NCBI GenBank assembly: GCA_029959085.1
Contig: JARWIR010000090.1
Coordinates: 310,001 to 374,000, forward strand
Direction of reading: 5' to 3'
From: Nemophila menziesii
Taxonomy: Eukaryota > Streptophyta > Magnoliopsida > Boraginales > Hydrophyllaceae
Length of the DNA stretch: 64,000 bases
The notes under the pieces were generated by a model that worked only from the letters and a program-made list of their open reading frames with translations, was not told the origin of the DNA and searched no databases. Of this stretch, positions 60,032 through 64,000 are shown piece by piece (position 1 is the stretch's first letter; each line of letters opens with the position of its first letter). A program made the position numbers and the translations under genes.

Positions 60032-60499
60032 GGTCCATGGCCCCTCATGAATTTTCTAAAAAAAATAAAATATAACTAAACATTAAAAAAAAAAAATTAT
60101 AGGTAAATAATACCCAAATTTTTGTAAAATCTTCATTTGGCCCCTCCTAATTTTTAAAATTTATTTTATTAGGTTATAAATTACTTTAATTATATGATTT
60201 TTAATTTTTTTTATATATAATATATGTTATTTTTTATTAAAAAAAAGAATTTATAGAGTAATTAATTATAAAAATAATGATAATGAGACTTATATTTTAA
60301 TATTACAAAATATAGGGACCTATAGTGCAATTTTGCATAATATAAGGACCTATTTTGCAATTTTTACATAATATATTGACTTATAAAGAAATTTACGGCA
60401 GAAAATTTTTTCGGGGCTTTGCCCCCGAACCCCCTTGGCCCCCCCTTACAAAAATTCCTGGCTCCGCCCCTGCACTGAGAAGATATGAAAACTTTTGCA

Positions 60500-63045
60500 A
60501 CTTATAACAGGGTAAGTGGAACGGCCATTTGGCATTCTTGCAGAAGGAAGGTATAAACACTATTATGTGGCGTGAATATATAGATGAGAACAGAAAGGAC
60601 TATTAGAAAACAATTAGTTTTTTATATTAATGGGAATAAGGAGATGGCTGGACACAAAATAGTAACAATTAAGGCTATTAGAAAACAATTAGTTCTATAG
60701 TTCGTTATATGAGAATCGAAATTAAGGCTTGCGCCAAATTCAGTTTGTTGAAAAGAGTCACGATTTGGGAAAACCGGTGGAAGGGGGGACTACGAAGTGA
60801 GGAATCAGTTACAGATAATGGTGAAACAGAGGTTCAGAGTAAACTTGAAGGTAATGAGAAAGGTAAGAAGGTAATAGAGACAGGAATAGGAGAGAAGGGA
60901 CGCGACCACCGCAGTAGCGTGATCGCAAATAAGAAATGACGACATGCGTTTGGAATTGCGAGGGAATACGGTCTCCTCTGACAATTTCTTGTATAAAGTC
61001 CGTAATAATAATTAAGTTTAAACCAGGAATCGCGTGTTTTTTTGAAATCATGTTATGTGCGAAAGATGCTCCTGATGTATTAAAAAAAATTAACTATGGG
61101 AATAGTTATGTTAGGGACCCAGTCGGAAATGCGTATCATTGCGACGACATTTTGCTCATATGGCAAGCGGATATTAAGTTAGAAGTTATTATGTCTAACT
61201 AGTATTTTGTGATTGTATATATTAATTATGCTTATTTTCCCTATTATATAGTTTGTGTACACGTCCCGACTAACTTTGAACAAAGACTAAAAATTTGGAA
61301 GGAAATTACAGTATGAAATTATAATGTTAATAAACCTTAGATAATTATAGGCGATGTTAAAGATATTTTGAATAATTACGAAAAATTAAGTAACACACCT
61401 CCCGATAGTAAACGCATTCATGAATTTAATTTATTTATCTCGAATAATGGTTTAGTTGAAATTCATTCTTATGATTGTTATTTTATGTGGTCTAACCGAA
61501 GATTCGATAAGCTCGTCAATGTCAAACTTGATCGCAAATGCACAAGTCTTTGTTCCACCGACAATTAGATCGGATCATTGCCTGCAAATCCTACAACATG
61601 ATAGATCAATGAATATTGGTCAACAATGGTTTAAATTCGAAACAATGTGGGTTGAACACGAGCAATGTGAAGGTGTGATTAAGCCTGGGGCTGGGGGGAA
61701 CCAGGAATAGAAAAATCATTGCCGATATTTGTAGAAAAGAGAGATAACACCATTGTTTCACTTAAATAATGGAGTAAACGAACGCTTAAAAATAATGCAC
61801 ACAAGATAAAAAATTAACGAGGAAGTTGATCGATCTAGAACAACAAAACACACGAAAGAAATAGTGGAAGAATAAGTCATAATTAAGAATGAGATAAAGA
61901 GAACGTACGAAGCCGAGGAGAAGTACTGGTATGATCGGGCGAGACAAGGTTGGATAAAATATGGCGACAAGAACACTAAGTTTTTTTACTTAGCCACCAT
62001 CAAAAGAAGACACGCGAATCAGATACATAACATAAAAGACAAAGATGGAATATGGCAAGAGAAGACTTCTGAAGTCAGAAATAGTTTTCAAAACTACTAT
62101 TCAGAGCTATTTAAAGAAAATAATAGGGAACAAATGGAAGACGCAACAGAAGGAATTCAAAGAAAGGTTACAGAAGATATGAATAACAAATTAACTCAAC
62201 AACCGACACTTGAAGAAGTTCGAAAAGCAGCATTTGATATGTCACAGACTAAAGCCCCCAGACCAAACAGACTAAATTGTAAGTTTTATCAGGAAAAATT
62301 AGCACATGTTTACCTAATGGTTCAAGATTTTTTCACAAATAATATATCTCTCGATAAATGAAATGAAACACTGATTACTCTCATACCAAAAGGAGAAACA
62401 CAAAAAGGTATAGGAGACTACCGGCCGATATCATGTGTTAACTTTGGATATAAGATCATTGTGAAAATACTAGCTAACAGTTTACAAGAGTTTATGAATG
62501 ACATTGTATCACCGACACAGACGGCGTTTATAGAAAATAGAGCAATACATGATAAAATATTAGTTTTTTAAGAAGTCTCATTTTATATGAAGAGAAAACA
62601 AAAAAAATGCTAAACCAATGGCGGCAATAAAGTTTGACATGACTAAAGGTTACGATCAGGTACGACGAGATTTATTTTATTAGTGTTAAAAAAAGTTCGG
62701 TTTTAATGATAAATGGATAACATGGATCTCAAACTGCTTGTCATCGGTTACTTGTCAACTTAACTTTAATAGGAACATATTACGTAAATTCAAGTCTGAG
62801 ACGGGATTAAGATAAGGAGATCCTCTGTCTCCTTTCTTATTTTCCTTAATGAAGGAATTGCTTATTAGCTTGATTTAAACAAAAGTAAAACAAAATCAAT
62901 TGAAAGGGATACAAATAACTAGAATTTGTATGATTATTACTCATTTACTATTTGCAGGCGATTCACTCTTTTTCCTAACAATCAATGGAAATGAAATTGA
63001 ACAGTTTAGAGAATGTATTACAACATATTGCGCAGGTGTGAGCGA
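60500..63045 (+). pseudogene. L1-type LINE, degenerate
   Basis: A possible ORF1 C-terminus (60709-60939) overlaps an ORF2 start at 60936. The endonuclease begins TTCVWNCEGIRSPLT and continues with GLVEIHSYDCYFMWSNRRFD near 61450-61510. The reverse transcriptase follows from about 61900: KAPRPNRLNCKFYQEKL, ETLITLIPKGETQKG, DYRPISCVNFGYKIIVKILA, QTAFIENRAIHDKILVF, KFDMTKGYDQV, and GDPLSPFLFSL after a stop. The catalytic FADD reads FAGD near 62955-62966. Many stops and shifts. The 3' end breaks off near 63045 without a poly(A). Confidence 0.85.
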
Positions 63046-64000
63046 AAAAATCACCGTTTAAAACCGAAGTAGAAAAACGATATCGAAAGAGGTATAATGT
63101 AAAATCAATTTAAATGTAAACTAACTATTACAAGAATTGAAATTACAAACGAAAATCAAACTTACACGGAAAAGCGAAACACTAATACACGGAAAATAAT
63201 CCTAGCGTTAAAAAGATATTCCGGCGTACCGGTATCTCCTAACGGAAAGACTACTACTAGCTGTTTTATCTCGGAGAGAAAGGTAGGGAGAAGTGTTTGC
63301 TTTGTTGTGATTTTCGGTGAGATTACAAGTGGAGAGTGAGTACTATATATAGGGGAGGGGGAGGTTTGAAAAGCTTTGTCAATTGTAACGGACCAATCAA
63401 GTCCGTGATTACCTCCAGTAATTGATTGACAGTTTCGGATTTGGTTTTATTCCACACGTTTTGATTTTGAATGCTTGTGTAACCGCTGGTTGACTTGTCT
63501 TTATTCCACATGTTTTGATTGACGAGTTGACCAGCTGATGGAATAATTATCTTAATGGGAGCGTGATTGGTGGAGCCTTGTCTTACGTTAGTCTTCTAAT
63601 AGATTGCCAGCTGCACTTATAAGAGCTGGACCTAAAACCTGTTTCATTTTTCATTTTTCATTTCTTGACTCCCCAAACTCCCCCACAAGCCCACAAACCA
63701 CGAACCACGACCCACGCCCACGCCTCACGCCGCCGCCGCCGGTGCCGGGCCGGGCCGGGCGAGGGGGTGGTGGTGGTGGTGCGCGCGTGTGGGTTTGTCC
63801 AATGCCTTTTCACTTGCATGGGGTTGAGCTCTTTGGAAACTAAATGCCATCACAATGGCTAAAAGAAGGCTTATTTCTTTATTATCCACCGATGTGGGAA
63901 AAAGAAAAAGACCTTCCACCTTCTACACAAAAATGTTCCAACAGTCCCCCACACATTTGAAGTGTCAACAAAGGTTTGGAGAGAAAGTGATCAGGTTTCC
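63046..64000. other. Unassigned terminal region, possible minus-strand LTR or gene start
   Basis: On the minus strand a TATATATAG box at about 63340-63350 lies upstream of pyrimidine-rich leader-like sequence, as in a promoter or LTR. The phrase ttattccacacgttttgatt recurs (ttattccacatgttttgatt). 63700-63790 is strongly GC-rich (cgccgccgccgccggtgccg) and followed by ggtggtggtg repeats. The open frames there are compositional. No domain is recognised. Confidence 0.35.

Larger units (their letters stand above)
59114..60472. mobile_element. Non-autonomous hAT element 2, inverted relative of element 1, with an insertion
   Basis: Termini CAGGGGCGGAGGCAAAGG and CCTGGCTCCGCCCCTG. The 8-bp duplication CACTGAGA is exact at 59106-59113 and 60473-60480. 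It is the same family as 58441-58908 in the opposite orientation. An 881-bp element of another family interrupts it at 59151-60031. Confidence 0.93.

Noticed and set aside
60709..60939. A host gene for a Lys/Glu-rich protein
   Set aside because: Its end overlaps the LINE ORF2 start, so it is better read as a LINE ORF1 remnant.
63604..63919. GC-rich frames at the right end as a gene
   Set aside because: Three overlapping frames arise from GC-rich simple sequence; no domain or splice support.

Overview
This is a plant nuclear window, from a eudicot: genes have many short introns with GT-AG borders, intergenic DNA is AT-rich, and the proteins belong to plant-specific families (TOPLESS, auxin response factor, GH3, G-type lectin receptor kinase). 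I cannot name the species. About three quarters of the window is transposon-derived. Only two host genes look intact: a G-type lectin receptor-like kinase (9504-12297, minus, 6 exons, 790 aa) and a TOPLESS-family co-repressor (37953-43269, plus, 24 coding exons, 1143 aa). In both, every splice phase closes.

Layout. 1-3.2 kb: the 3' end of a Copia element inserted in exon 3 of a GH3 acyl-amido synthetase pseudogene. 4.2-5.4 kb: C-rich, repeat-rich DNA. 5.9-6.5 kb: decayed FMO. 7.26-7.69 kb: CACTA element. 8.0-9.3 kb: solo LTR. 9.5-12.3 kb: receptor kinase. 13.2-19.6 kb: MITE beside a decayed Copia element whose 3' LTR carries a nested solo LTR. 19.6-30.3 kb: minus-strand Helitron territory with another solo LTR, a telomere-like GGTTAA array and minus-strand exon fragments (PPR, callose synthase, class VIII myosin, others). 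30.34-36.72 kb: a plus-strand Helitron, about 6.4 kb, carrying sense-strand exon fragments of an ARF-GAP, anthranilate synthase alpha, a P4-ATPase, an RLCK VII kinase and a MAPKKK. 37.3-43.3 kb: TOPLESS gene. 43.8-44.7 kb: LINE RNase H tail (minus). 45.4-57.0 kb: an ARF-type gene with an 8.1-kb second intron hosting a very young 4.7-kb Copia element. 58.4-60.5 kb: hAT elements, one nested in another, with exact 8-bp target duplications. 60.5-63.05 kb: degenerate L1-type LINE. 63.05-64 kb: unassigned DNA with a minus-strand TATA-like box.

How it fits together. Three auxin-related loci (GH3, TOPLESS, ARF) lie within 55 kb, but GH3 is dead and the ARF appears damaged (two frame breaks, lost DNA-contact loop). 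The ARF C-terminus is unusual: three tandem repeats of about 45 aa, then a helical/coiled-coil segment like that of plant MATH-coiled-coil or DUF724-type proteins. The most notable feature is the pair of multi-gene-capturing Helitrons. They share a 3' terminal hairpin type, both appear inserted in (TA)n tracts, and the plus-strand one ends about 640 bp upstream of the TOPLESS TATA box.
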